Below are positions 32,597 to 41,994 of a stretch of DNA of 43,162 nucleotides, one piece after another (positions within the stretch are counted from its first letter, which is position 1; every line of letters starts with the position of its first letter). A program made the translations under genes and the position numbers. This DNA is from CAYPNF01 sp964411985 (lineage in GTDB: Bacteria > Verrucomicrobiota > Verrucomicrobiia > Limisphaerales > J093), in assembly GCA_964411985.1 (NCBI GenBank), contig CAYPNF010000064.1, forward strand, positions 1-43,162. Reading direction: 5' to 3'. The notes under the pieces were generated by a model. That model saw nothing but the letters and a program-made list of their open reading frames with translations. It had not been told where the DNA came from and made no database searches.

Positions 32597-34429
32597 ATGT
32601 CCGAGACGAAGAAACATGTTTACGACGAGAGCAAGATCAAGACGCTCTCCTCGCTGGAGCACATCCGCCTGCGCACGGGGATGTACATTGGTCGCGTAGG
32701 GGACGGATCCCACTACGATGACGGATGCTACATCCTTTTGAAGGAAGTCATTGATAATGCGATAGATGAGTATATCATGGGGCATGGTCGAGAGGTGCAA
32801 ATCTCGATCGACGGAAAGATTGTCACGGTGCGCGATCATGGCCGCGGGATTCCCCTCGGAAAAGTCATCGACTGTGTCTCCAAGATCAACACTGGGGCGA
32901 AGTACAACGATGATGTCTTCCAGTTCAGTGTAGGGCTCAACGGCGTTGGAACCAAGGCGGTGAACGCCCTTTCCAAGGACTTTCTGGTTCGCAGTCATCG
33001 CGGCGGGGAGTTTATGGAAGCCTTCTTCCGCCAGGGGAAACTCAAGGGGCAGAAGGAAGGAAAGGCGCCAAACGAGCCTGATGGCACTTTTATCCGGTTC
33101 GAGCCTGATCCCGAGATCTTTAAGAAGATCGATTTCCTGCCGGAGTTGGTGGAGAAGCGACTCCGACATTACAGCTACCTCAATGCCGGCCTCAGGCTGG
33201 TCTACAACGGGAAGACCTTCCAGTCTCGCATGGGGTTGTTGGACTTGGTGATGGAGGACTTGCAGGTCGATGGGAGCGAGCCGATTTACCCTCCGCTTCA
33301 TTACACCAGCAAGACGCTGGAGTTCTGTTTCACGCACAGCAACAGCCGGTATGGGGAGACGATTCTTTCCTTCGTGAACGGGCAGTTCACCTCGGACGGC
33401 GGTACCCATCTAAGCGCCTTTCGCGAAGGGTTACTCAAGGCGGTGAACGAGTTCTCCAAGAGCGGCTTTGACGGTGACGATGTTCGTGAGGGGATCGTGG
33501 GAGCGGTGTCCATTCGGTTGAAGGACCCGGTGTTCGAGTCGCAGACCAAGAACAAACTGGGCAACACGGAGTTGCGTTCCGATCTCGTCAACAAGGTTCG
33601 TGAAGAGCTCCTGCACTTCTTCAACCGCAACAAGGAAATTGCCGACAAAATCGTCGGGAAAGCTGAGGACAGCCGCCAGTTGCGGAAGGAACTGATGGAT
33701 GTCAAGAAGTTGGCGCGGGAGCGTGCCAAGGCCATTACCTTGCGGATTCCGCAGCTCAAGGATTGCAAACAACACTTCGACCGAAAGCGGGACAAAGGTC
33801 ATGGCACGATGGTGTTCCTCTGCGAGGGCATGTCCGCCGCGGGGTCGATCGTGAGTTGTCGTGACGTGAACACACAGGCGATCTTCGTCCTGAAAGGAAA
33901 GCCTCTGAACGTCTGGGACCTCAAGCGAGACGTCATGTACAAGAACGACGAAATGTACAACCTGATGCAAAGCCTCAATATCGAGGACAACATTGAGGGG
34001 TTGCGTTACGAAAAGGTGATTCTGGCGACGGACGCCGACGTGGACGGCATGCACATTCGCAACCTGCTGATCACCTATTTCTATCGGTTTTTCGAGAGCC
34101 TGGTCCACGAGGGACACGTGCACATTCTGGAGACGCCGTTGTTCCGCGTGCGCAACAAAGAGCAGACCATCTACTGCTATAGCGAAGCGGAACGGGATAC
34201 CGCCGTGCAGACCCTGGGAGGAAAACCGGAGATCACCCGGTTCAAAGGGTTGGGCGAAATCTCGCCTGCCGAATTCAAGCAGTTTATCGGAAAGAACATG
34301 AAGCTGAGCCGGGTGGAATTTGCTCCGAAATCCGAGGCGGCGGGCATCTTTGATTTCTATATGGGGCGGAACACGCCGGAGCGAAAAGACTACATCATGG
34401 AACACCTCGTGGTTCCGGTCGAAGACTAA
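32597..34429 (+). CDS. parE: DNA topoisomerase IV subunit B (ParE/GyrB-like)
   Basis: A 610-residue type IIA topoisomerase ATPase subunit. The ATG at 32597 gives the standard start (MSETKKHVYDESKIKTLSSLEHIRLR). ATP site: EVIDNAIDEY, DHGRGIP, VGLNGVGTKAVNALS. The Toprim domain has the acidic DADVDG motif and the closing RFKGLGEISP, but the usual EGDSA reads EGMSA. The following CRDVNTQAIFVLKGKPLNV matches the Bacteroidetes-type ParE rather than E. coli GyrB. It decatenates and relaxes DNA together with the next gene, 21 bases downstream. Confidence 0.9.
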   Translation: MSETKKHVYDESKIKTLSSLEHIRLRTGMYIGRVGDGSHYDDGCYILLKEVIDNAIDEYIMGHGREVQISIDGKIVTVRDHGRGIPLGKVIDCVSKINTGAKYNDDVFQFSVGLNGVGTKAVNALSKDFLVRSHRGGEFMEAFFRQGKLKGQKEGKAPNEPDGTFIRFEPDPEIFKKIDFLPELVEKRLRHYSYLNAGLRLVYNGKTFQSRMGLLDLVMEDLQVDGSEPIYPPLHYTSKTLEFCFTHSNSRYGETILSFVNGQFTSDGGTHLSAFREGLLKAVNEFSKSGFDGDDVREGIVGAVSIRLKDPVFESQTKNKLGNTELRSDLVNKVREELLHFFNRNKEIADKIVGKAEDSRQLRKELMDVKKLARERAKAITLRIPQLKDCKQHFDRKRDKGHGTMVFLCEGMSAAGSIVSCRDVNTQAIFVLKGKPLNVWDLKRDVMYKNDEMYNLMQSLNIEDNIEGLRYEKVILATDADVDGMHIRNLLITYFYRFFESLVHEGHVHILETPLFRVRNKEQTIYCYSEAERDTAVQTLGGKPEITRFKGLGEISPAEFKQFIGKNMKLSRVEFAPKSEAAGIFDFYMGRNTPERKDYIMEHLVVPVED

Positions 34430-34450
34430 TCTCCATCGCGTAGAGGTGAT

Positions 34451-36646
34451 ATGTCCCATAAAGAGAAGAAGGACCCGAATCAGCTAGATTTGCGGATCGA
34501 CCCCCAAGGTCCCGAAGCCGGAACATCCAAGATGAGCAGTTCAGGAACAGGTCCCACAGAACCGAACAAGCCGACTCCCCCTCCGGCCGACAGTCCCAAG
34601 GCTGAGCCTGGAACCGAACCCGCTCCCAATGGAGGGAGTGGCACGGAAGTGGTGGCAGAAACCATGCCGGCTGCGACCGGTCACAAGCCTTTCGACCCCA
34701 AAGACCATTCCCTGCCTATCCATCGGCGGGTGGACGACAACTTCCTCCAGTACGCCTCGTACGTGATCCGGGACCGTGCCATTCCCAACCTGGCCGATGG
34801 CCTGAAACCCGTCCATCGGCGGATCCTCTGGACTCTCCACGAAGTGGACGACGGCCGGTTCATGAAGGTGGCCAACGTGGTTGGGGCGTGCATGAAGTAT
34901 CATCCGCACGGGGACGCCTCCATCTACGAGTCGCTCGTGGTGCTGACCAACAAACGCTACCTCATTGAAGGGCAGGGGAACTACGGGAACGTGTTCACCG
35001 GGGATCCTGCCGCAGCGGCTCGTTACATCGAATGCCGCCTGACCGAACTGGCTAGGACTGAGGTGTTCAACAAGGAGATCACCGAACTGATCCCCAGTTA
35101 CGACGGTCGGAACAAGGAGCCAGTGGTTCTTCCCTGCAAACTGCCGCTCACGCTCATGTTGGGCACCGAAGGCATTGCGGTCGGACTTTCATCCCGCATT
35201 CTTCCCCATAATTTCCCTGAGTTGCTCCAGGCACAGATTGCCATTCTGAAGAACCAGCCCTTTAAGCTTCTCCCCGATTTCGTTACGGGAGGTTTGATGG
35301 ACGCTCGTGATTACCAAGACGGCCTCGGCACCATCCAGGTCCGCGCCCGGATCAAGGTCAAAGACGAGTCAACCGTCACCATCAAGGAGATCCCCCCCAC
35401 GACGACCACCACCTCGTTGATCGAATCGATCGAGGACGCGGCCAAGAAGGGAAAGATCAAGGTCCGGAGTATCAACGATTACACGTCGGAAGAGGCGGAA
35501 GTGGAAGTGAAGTGTCCGCAAGGCGTGGATCCCGAGAAACTCGTCGACGCTCTGTATGCTTTCACGGATTGCGAAGTGACGATTTCCAGCCGGATTATCG
35601 TCATTCGTGACAACCGCCCCGTCGAGTTGACCGTCTCGCAGGTTCTGAAAGAAAACACCCGCCAGTTGGTGGAGATCCTCAAACGGGAACTCGAGCTCAA
35701 AGCCAAGAAGCTGACGGATGAACTGCATTACCGCACCTTGGAGCGCATCTTCATTGAGGAACGCATCTACAAGCGAATTGAGCAATGCAAGACCAACGAA
35801 GCGGTCTATGCCGCGGTCTATGAAGGGTTCAAGCCCTTTCGCAAGGAACTAATCCGCGATTTGGCCGATCCGGATGTGGAACGTCTCCTTTCCGTGCGCA
35901 TCCGGAGAATCTCGCTCTTCGACATCAACCAGCACCGGCAGGAGATGGAGAAGATGAAGGCGGAGCTGGCGCTGACGGAGAAGCACTTGAAGAATCTGAC
36001 CAAGTTTGCCATCGCCCACCTCCAGGCTCTCTTGGACAAGTATGGTCCGCTTTACCCGCGGCTCACCCGCTCCAGCCGTCATGACGAAATCGATGCCCGC
36101 GAAGTGGCTGCCAAAGCGTTCAAGGTGGCCTATGATCGCGAGTCCGGCTATATTGGCTTTAAGGTGTCCGGGGACGAGTTCAAGATGGACTGCACCAAGT
36201 TCGACAAGCTCCTGATGGTCTTTGAGGACGGGCGTTACAAGGTGATCGAGTTGCCCGAGAAGCTGTTTGTGGGCCCCACCTTGATGTACTGCGCATTGCC
36301 GGATCGCGACCGAGTTTACACGTTGGCCTATGCCGACAAGGACGCAGCCTATCTCAAGCGGTTCACTTTCGGCGGGTGCATCCTGGACAAGGAATACTCG
36401 ATCGTGCCGGAGAAATCCCGCATCCTCTACTTTGAGCCCGACACCCCCGAACTCCTGTACATCCGCTACAAGCCGGCGCCTTACCAAAAGGTGAGCCAAC
36501 AGACCTGCAATCCGAGCCAAGTGGAAGTCAAGGCGGTGAAGACTCGTGGGCGGCAGATCTCCATCAAAGATGTAGCCGCCGTCGGCCATAAGCCACCTCG
36601 CGGGTGGGATCCCGAAGGCCCAACCACCAAGCTCCAGTTTCTCTGA
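34451..36646 (+). CDS. parC: DNA topoisomerase IV subunit A (ParC/GyrA-like)
   Basis: A 731-residue cleavage-religation subunit starting behind AGAGGTGAT. Residues 1 to about 90 are an unusual Pro/Glu/Gly-rich, probably disordered extension. The conserved core starts at DDNFLQYASYVIRDRAIPN. The quinolone-region motif is YHPHGDASIYES, with Ala at the position of E. coli GyrA Ser83. The catalytic tyrosine is Y192 (AAARYIECRL). A long coiled-coil follows, then a short C-terminal domain without a recognisable GyrA box, so topoisomerase IV rather than gyrase is likely. Forms an operon with parE. Confidence 0.9.
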   Translation: MSHKEKKDPNQLDLRIDPQGPEAGTSKMSSSGTGPTEPNKPTPPPADSPKAEPGTEPAPNGGSGTEVVAETMPAATGHKPFDPKDHSLPIHRRVDDNFLQYASYVIRDRAIPNLADGLKPVHRRILWTLHEVDDGRFMKVANVVGACMKYHPHGDASIYESLVVLTNKRYLIEGQGNYGNVFTGDPAAAARYIECRLTELARTEVFNKEITELIPSYDGRNKEPVVLPCKLPLTLMLGTEGIAVGLSSRILPHNFPELLQAQIAILKNQPFKLLPDFVTGGLMDARDYQDGLGTIQVRARIKVKDESTVTIKEIPPTTTTTSLIESIEDAAKKGKIKVRSINDYTSEEAEVEVKCPQGVDPEKLVDALYAFTDCEVTISSRIIVIRDNRPVELTVSQVLKENTRQLVEILKRELELKAKKLTDELHYRTLERIFIEERIYKRIEQCKTNEAVYAAVYEGFKPFRKELIRDLADPDVERLLSVRIRRISLFDINQHRQEMEKMKAELALTEKHLKNLTKFAIAHLQALLDKYGPLYPRLTRSSRHDEIDAREVAAKAFKVAYDRESGYIGFKVSGDEFKMDCTKFDKLLMVFEDGRYKVIELPEKLFVGPTLMYCALPDRDRVYTLAYADKDAAYLKRFTFGGCILDKEYSIVPEKSRILYFEPDTPELLYIRYKPAPYQKVSQQTCNPSQVEVKAVKTRGRQISIKDVAAVGHKPPRGWDPEGPTTKLQFL

Positions 36647-36680
36647 CTGTGGATTAGGCCTCACCATGAATTCCCTTGCC

Positions 36681-36720
36681 CCCCATCCAGATTCTCTGAG
36701 CCAGGCTGGAGCGGATGGGG
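36681..36720. terminator. Stem-loop after parC
   Basis: CCCCATCC (36681-36688) pairs with GGATGGGG (36713-36720) across a 24-base loop, 35 bases after the parC stop and before the next promoter region. No T-run follows on the plus strand. Confidence 0.3.
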
Positions 36721-36800
36721 TTGGGGGGGCTGGACCTGGAAAGTAGTACTCGGCGATCGGAGTTTCGTTACTTCGCCCCATTGCTTTCGCATGGAAGTGG

Positions 36801-38927
36801 ATGTTCTTAGCAATAGCACTCTCAATCTTCTCAGTCTGGGGAGCCACTTCCGATCCGCTCGCCTTGCAGTGGATTTGGAGCAGCCCCCTTCCTCATGGGG
36901 TGAACATCTTTGATATGGCCAACACCAACGGATTGACCGTTCAGGTGGGCGAACGTGGCCAGATCTACTCCAGCCTTGACTACGACCTCTGGGTGCGCTG
37001 CCGAGGACCGGGTGACAAAGCGCTGCGGGCCGTATCCTTCTTCCAGGATCGCCTGGTGGTGGTCGGCGAACGGGGTATCGCTCTGTACTCCACCACTGGA
37101 GTGAGCACCAACGCAGCATCCCTGGATCAAATAACGGAACTGGATCTGGGAACGACGGACTGGCTGGAGGGCTTGGCAGTGTCAAGTTCGCTTGCAGTTG
37201 CTGTTGGAGACAATGCTGCGATCTACACTAGCCACACCGGCACCAACTGGACGCGCGTTGCGGTGAGCTTTGCCAATTCGCTGAGCAGCGTGGTCTACGG
37301 AGGGGGGACTTTTGTTGCGGTAGGCAGCGGTGGATTCGTCGCTACGAGTACCGATGGAAAAACGTGGCAGAAGCGATCCAGCGGCGTCAGCACGGACCTG
37401 TACAAGGTGGCCTATGTCAATGGACAGTTCTACCTGGCGGGGGCCTCAGGCACCCTTCGACGGAGCCTTACTTCAGGGGCAAGCTGGACAGCGGTGCAAG
37501 GTTCGGGTGCATCCCAAGACCTCTATGCGGTGGCTGGCAACTCAACTTCCCTGGTGGTGGCTGGTGATTCCGAGGTACGCATTCTGGAGGGTTTGGCGTG
37601 GACCGATGCCACCACGATCAGCCAGTACCCCGCTCCGTCCTGGACCTATTACAGTGCCTTTTGGGATGGGGCCCTATACTGCCTGGCGGGGCGTTCGGGG
37701 ATGTTGGTGGAAGGGTTTCGGACCAACACGTTCTCGAGTACCATTTGGGTCACTCGCAACGATCCGATCCGTCAGTGGATGTGGGAAGTGGCGCGGGTGG
37801 AAGGTAGGTGTGTTGCGGTGGGGGATTTTGCCACAATTCAGACAAGCCGCGATGGAATTGAGTGGGAACTGGAACTAGCCCCATCCAGCGCCACCAACGC
37901 GGTGCTAGTGGGGGTGGGAGGGTCGAAACTAGGCATGGTGGCAGCGGGTACCGACGGAACCCTCCTCTTCTCCCCCAATGGGATCACGAATGTGGTGGTA
38001 TCGGATGGGTCCGGAACCGTCACCAACCAGGTGTCCACCCTCGGGGTGGTCTGGGAAGCCATCTCGCCCAAACCAACGACGAACGATCTTCAGGGAGTTG
38101 CGGCGTGGTCAGGAGGCCTCGTGGTGACCGGGGGAGGAGGGACTGTGCTGACCAGTGCGGACGGACGCGCCTGGACCCGGCGGATGACGCCAACCACCTA
38201 CTTCCTCTCCGGTGTGGCGGCGTGGGGGTCGGGCCTGCTGGCGGTGGGAGATTATGGAACAATTCTTGCCAGCCCTGACGGAACCTCCTGGGCCCGGACA
38301 GAGTCGGGTGTGACGAACTGGATCTATCGGGTGCGTCATCTCGAGGGTCAGTGGGTGGCGGTGGGGGAAGCAGGTCTCATCCTGACGAGCCAGGATGGAG
38401 CCTCGTGGGTGAGGAGGGCTTCAGGCGTTTCTGCCTGGCTCAACGACGTCACTGCGGTCGACGGCATTTTCTATGCGGTGGGAACTCAGGGCACAGTGTT
38501 GGCGAGCACGAATCTGGTCGATTGGCGTGCCATCGGAACGGTTACCAAGAAAGCGCTCTACGGTGCTCTATCCTTCCAACATCAACTCTTGGCAGTGGGG
38601 GTGGAAGGCGTGATTCTGCGTGGACAGAGGCAGCCTGTGAACGTGCTCCGTCTGACAAGGCAAGAGGGCGGGAGAGTGTACGAAACCCCTCCGACGGAGA
38701 CGTCTGGCCGTCCGCAGCCCCCCGTTTCCCCGACCTCGGGTACCACCAACTTTGTCGTACTCTCGGTCTTGCCTGGCTCAGTCCTGGATCTGGAGTACGC
38801 TCCGAACCTAACGGATTGGGGTGGGCTTGGAAGTTCGCAGGTTCTTGAGAATAGCGGCGGAGTCTGGTGGGAACACAGTACGAACCTCCATCCTGGTTCT
38901 GGTTCCTACCGGGGTGTCGTCCCCTAG
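36801..38927 (+). CDS. Secreted Ycf48/BNR-like beta-propeller protein
   Basis: A 708-residue protein with a signal peptide (MFLAIALSIFSVWGA). About 14 short repeats of the type VAVG..G.I.TS.DG..W....SG....L..V occur, typical of Ycf48/BNR-like propellers. The C-terminal 90 residues (LDLEYAPNLTDWG) resemble the end domains of the other secreted proteins here. No enzymatic motif was seen, so an extracellular binding or structural role is likely. GGAAGTGG lies directly before the ATG. Confidence 0.82.
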   Translation: MFLAIALSIFSVWGATSDPLALQWIWSSPLPHGVNIFDMANTNGLTVQVGERGQIYSSLDYDLWVRCRGPGDKALRAVSFFQDRLVVVGERGIALYSTTGVSTNAASLDQITELDLGTTDWLEGLAVSSSLAVAVGDNAAIYTSHTGTNWTRVAVSFANSLSSVVYGGGTFVAVGSGGFVATSTDGKTWQKRSSGVSTDLYKVAYVNGQFYLAGASGTLRRSLTSGASWTAVQGSGASQDLYAVAGNSTSLVVAGDSEVRILEGLAWTDATTISQYPAPSWTYYSAFWDGALYCLAGRSGMLVEGFRTNTFSSTIWVTRNDPIRQWMWEVARVEGRCVAVGDFATIQTSRDGIEWELELAPSSATNAVLVGVGGSKLGMVAAGTDGTLLFSPNGITNVVVSDGSGTVTNQVSTLGVVWEAISPKPTTNDLQGVAAWSGGLVVTGGGGTVLTSADGRAWTRRMTPTTYFLSGVAAWGSGLLAVGDYGTILASPDGTSWARTESGVTNWIYRVRHLEGQWVAVGEAGLILTSQDGASWVRRASGVSAWLNDVTAVDGIFYAVGTQGTVLASTNLVDWRAIGTVTKKALYGALSFQHQLLAVGVEGVILRGQRQPVNVLRLTRQEGGRVYETPPTETSGRPQPPVSPTSGTTNFVVLSVLPGSVLDLEYAPNLTDWGGLGSSQVLENSGGVWWEHSTNLHPGSGSYRGVVP

Positions 38928-38993
38928 CTGTTTACTTTTGCTTTCGCAGCGGGTAGGCTTGCAGGCAGAACAGTCCTATTCCAGACGCATTTT

Positions 38994-40343
38994 ATGTCAG
39001 CCTCGCATTCCAATCGTCGTCGCTTCCTGCAACAAAGTACCCTCTTGGCTGCCATTTCGGTGGTGCCCTCTCACGTGCTGGGCCGCGGAGGAGAGTCGTC
39101 TCCCAACCAGAAACTGAACATCGGTGTGATTGGCGCCGGTGGTAGAGGAGCGGATGACATCGAAGGCTTGAAGAGCCAGAATATCGTCGCCTTGTGCGAT
39201 GTCGACTGGAAGAGCGCTGCCGGGACTTTTGGCAAGTACCCTCGCGCGACGCGTTACAGGGACTTTCGCAAGATGCTCGATACGGAGAAAGGATTGGACG
39301 CAGTTCTCGTCGCCACCCCTGACCACATTCATGCCGTCGCCTCGATGGCCGCGATCCGGCATAAGAAGCCGGTGTATTGCGAGAAACCCCTCACGCGCAC
39401 CATTCAAGAAGCCCGCGCCCTGACCAAGGCGGCCGCGGAGATGAAAGTGGCCACCCAAATGGGAAACCAAGGAATGGCTTTCGAGGGAAACCGTCTCCTC
39501 AACGAGTGGATCTGGGACGGGGCTATTGGGGCGATTCGGGAGGTGCATGTTTGGTCCGACCGGCCGACACACCGAGGCAAATTGCCCCTATGGTGGGCGC
39601 AGGGAGTGGAGCGGCCCAAGGAGTTGATCGCGGTGCCAGATCACCTGGATTGGGATCTTTGGCTGGGGCCTGCCCCTTGGCGTCCCTATCATCCCGCCTA
39701 TGCCCCCTTTGCCTGGCGTGGTTGGTGGGATTTTGGCTCAGGCGGTCTGGGAGATATGGGGATCCACAACCTGGCGCCGGTGTTCTCGGCGTTGAAATTG
39801 GGAGCCCCCACCAGCGTCACCTCCAGCGCCACCCCGTCCAGCAAGGAGTCGGTTCCGCTGGCCTGCGTCGTGCATTACGACTTTCCCGCGCGCGCGAACT
39901 TCCCTGCTGTCAAACTCCATTGGTACGACGGCGGCCTGCTGCCGGAACGCCCTGCAGAACTCGAGGACGACCGGATTCTCGATCCGGAGGACGGCGTGAT
40001 CTTCGTGGGCGAGAAGGGCAAGATTCTGGTCGAGGGTTGGGGTGGGGAGCGGCCGAGGTTGATTCCCGAATCTCGCAACAAGGAATATCAACGCCCAGCC
40101 AAGACCCTTCCACGCTCGATCGGCCATTACGAGGAATGGATTGAGGCCTGCAAAACCGGGTCGCCAACCCGCTCTTCCTTCGATTTTGCCGGTCCTCTGA
40201 CGGAAGCAGTCCTTCTCGGGACTCTATCGGTGCGCTTGGGCGGGGAAAAGCTCATCTGGGACGCGAAGGAAATGAAGGTCACCAACCTCAGCGAGGCGAA
40301 CGAACTTCTCCACTACAAGTATCGGGAAGGGTGGAGCCTCTAG
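38994..40343 (+). CDS. Tat-exported Gfo/Idh/MocA family oxidoreductase
   Basis: A 449-residue protein. A twin-arginine signal (SNRRRFLQQSTLLAAI) implies export of a folded, cofactor-loaded enzyme to the periplasm. The Rossmann fold follows (LNIGVIGAGGRGADDI, about residues 40-55; VALCDVDW), with the family motif CEKPLTRTIQEARAL. The C-terminal alpha/beta domain carries GGLGDMGIHNLAPVF. Members oxidise or reduce sugars and sugar derivatives with NAD(P); the substrate is unknown. Verrucomicrobiota and Planctomycetota carry many such genes. It lies next to a GH12-like gene, consistent with polysaccharide use. Confidence 0.9.
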   Translation: MSASHSNRRRFLQQSTLLAAISVVPSHVLGRGGESSPNQKLNIGVIGAGGRGADDIEGLKSQNIVALCDVDWKSAAGTFGKYPRATRYRDFRKMLDTEKGLDAVLVATPDHIHAVASMAAIRHKKPVYCEKPLTRTIQEARALTKAAAEMKVATQMGNQGMAFEGNRLLNEWIWDGAIGAIREVHVWSDRPTHRGKLPLWWAQGVERPKELIAVPDHLDWDLWLGPAPWRPYHPAYAPFAWRGWWDFGSGGLGDMGIHNLAPVFSALKLGAPTSVTSSATPSSKESVPLACVVHYDFPARANFPAVKLHWYDGGLLPERPAELEDDRILDPEDGVIFVGEKGKILVEGWGGERPRLIPESRNKEYQRPAKTLPRSIGHYEEWIEACKTGSPTRSSFDFAGPLTEAVLLGTLSVRLGGEKLIWDAKEMKVTNLSEANELLHYKYREGWSL

Positions 40344-40384
40344 AGCTGTCGCTGCGGCGTGGCGAGGCTGCTTAGAACACATAG

Positions 40385-41185
40385 ATGAAAATTTACTTCC
40401 TTGCGCTTTCTGCGACGGCTTTGCTCGCCTGCGGTGCCACTGCTCCCGTGTTCGTGACGTCCGATACGAACGGGGGCTGGTCCATTGGCGGCTACTACGT
40501 CCACAACAATATGTGGAACAGCACCAAGTACAGCCCATGCACGCAGACCCTCTCTGCGTGGTCTTGGGACAACTGGCATGTGGTGGCGCGGATGAACAAC
40601 AAAACGGGCGACGGCGCCGTCAAAACCTATCCAAACGTCCACAAGGACTTTGGCAAAGTGCCAATCGGTTCGTTCCACTCGATTACAAGCACATTCGCGG
40701 AGGCGAGTCCGCGCGTCGGTATCTACAACTTCGCCTACGATATCTGGATCAACGGGATCGCCACGCCGGGTTGCACTGAGATCATGATTTGGAACGAGAA
40801 CTTCCACCAAGTGCCGGGCGGCAGCTACGTGCAGGACGTGAACTTTGGCGGCCGGACCTACAAGGTATACAAGAGATCCAACAGCGGCTATCTCGCGTTT
40901 GTGGCGAGCGCCAACTTCACCTCGGGCACCTTGGATCTCCTTGAGATCATGAAGTGGACGATATCCCAAGGCTGGATCTCCCCCAAGTCCACCTTGAACC
41001 AAATCTGCTTCGGCGTCGAGATTGTGTCTACGGACGATGCTAACGCCACGTTCCAGATTACCGCCTTCTCGATTGACGCGAACTTAAGACCGGGAATCGA
41101 CCTGACGGCCCCCGCCAAGGGCTCAACCAACGCAGCCCCAGCGAACAACCCTGACGGGAAGATCGTTAGTCGGACATCCGAATGA
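40385..41185 (+). CDS. GH12-like endoglucanase, probable lipoprotein
   Basis: A 266-residue protein. The N-terminus (MKIYFLALSATALLAC) ends in a lipobox-like LLAC with Cys16, suggesting a lipoprotein. The fold pattern fits glycoside hydrolase family 12: aromatic-rich strands (WSIGGYYVHNNMWN, WSWDNWHVVARMNN) and the nucleophile motif CTEIMIWNE (E132). The candidate acid/base is GVEIVSTDDANATF (E212). GH12 enzymes cut beta-1,4-glucans or xyloglucan. The next gene overlaps the stop codon by ATGA, so a functional link is likely. Family assignment is from motif recognition; distance from known members may be large. Confidence 0.75.
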   Translation: MKIYFLALSATALLACGATAPVFVTSDTNGGWSIGGYYVHNNMWNSTKYSPCTQTLSAWSWDNWHVVARMNNKTGDGAVKTYPNVHKDFGKVPIGSFHSITSTFAEASPRVGIYNFAYDIWINGIATPGCTEIMIWNENFHQVPGGSYVQDVNFGGRTYKVYKRSNSGYLAFVASANFTSGTLDLLEIMKWTISQGWISPKSTLNQICFGVEIVSTDDANATFQITAFSIDANLRPGIDLTAPAKGSTNAAPANNPDGKIVSRTSE

Positions 41186-41670
41186 GAATTTGGAAAACGA
41201 AGAAATTGGTCGAGGATCTCGCGTGCGATTCGCTTTCCGAGCGGGAGAAGCTCACCTATTTCGTCTCCACCACTGTCATGGGGACAGCTGCCTCGCTCAT
41301 TCCCAACTCGAAGCCGTGGACCTCTTTCGACAATATCCGGTTCTTGTCGATCGCTATTGTGATACTTGGTTATGTGCTGTGTTTTCGCGTGAACAAGGCC
41401 GCCGATGGTCGGCGCTTTGTCGAACGCGCCGTGGTTCTCTCGGTTCCACTTACATTTCAGACCCTTGTCGTCGGCTTTCTTGGGCTCATCGTCGCTCGGG
41501 CGGTGTCCCCGGACTTGGTCAAGAGTCCCGTCTTCTGGCCCGTCTTCGCAAACCTGACACCCGTGTACTTTTTCTGGCGTCTCTGGAAGAACTTCGTCTT
41601 GCTTTCGGATCGCCTTCGCCAGAATTCAGCCCTGCCTCCTGAGCAAATGGAAAAGGAATCCGGTGGCTAA
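41182..41670 (+). CDS. Small integral membrane protein coupled to the GH12-like gene
   Basis: A 162-residue protein whose ATG overlaps the GH12-like stop (ATGA). Four hydrophobic segments are visible (about residues 25-45, 50-68, 83-105, 115-135), with basic residues at several ends. No family was recognised. The coupling suggests co-expression with the endoglucanase; a role in its export or anchoring is only a guess. Confidence 0.7.
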   Translation: MRIWKTKKLVEDLACDSLSEREKLTYFVSTTVMGTAASLIPNSKPWTSFDNIRFLSIAIVILGYVLCFRVNKAADGRRFVERAVVLSVPLTFQTLVVGFLGLIVARAVSPDLVKSPVFWPVFANLTPVYFFWRLWKNFVLLSDRLRQNSALPPEQMEKESGG

Positions 41671-41855
41671 CAACCGTAGGCAACGGATCCCGCTTGGCGG
41701 CGTTGCTTGCACATCCCACCCATGGCGCGGGACCTTTGCTGCGGAACGCTCGCCTGATTCATGAGCGAGAACAACGAACAATGCGCCTAGTTCACGATCA
41801 CGGACTCGTTTCATCCCGCTGAGATCACGAAGCGGGGTGGCTTGGAGCCGACCAA

Positions 41856-41907
41856 GTCTTGCCGCAAGACCCCCCGCGTTTGCACAAGAGGCGGGTTAGG
41901 CAACCCG
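41856..41907. repeat. Hairpin repeat related to the one upstream of lexA
   Basis: GTCTTGC/GCAAGAC (41856-41870) is followed by a near-identical copy (about 26 of 27 bases) of 7441-7467, including the CGGGTT-aggc-AACCCG hairpin (41892-41907). It lies in the 324-base gap between the membrane protein and the terminal hydrolase gene, which shows nothing else recognisable. Confidence 0.65.
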
Positions 41908-41994
41908 AGGTGAAGTGTTGTTTTACTCCAAGCTTGTGATGATTCTGTTCTAGCAGAGGGTGCCTGGCTTCTTTAGGTTGGCGCTGACTTTTGT

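Noticed and set aside
33431..34459. A 342-codon minus-strand open frame
   Set aside because: It is antisense to parE, whose motifs are intact.
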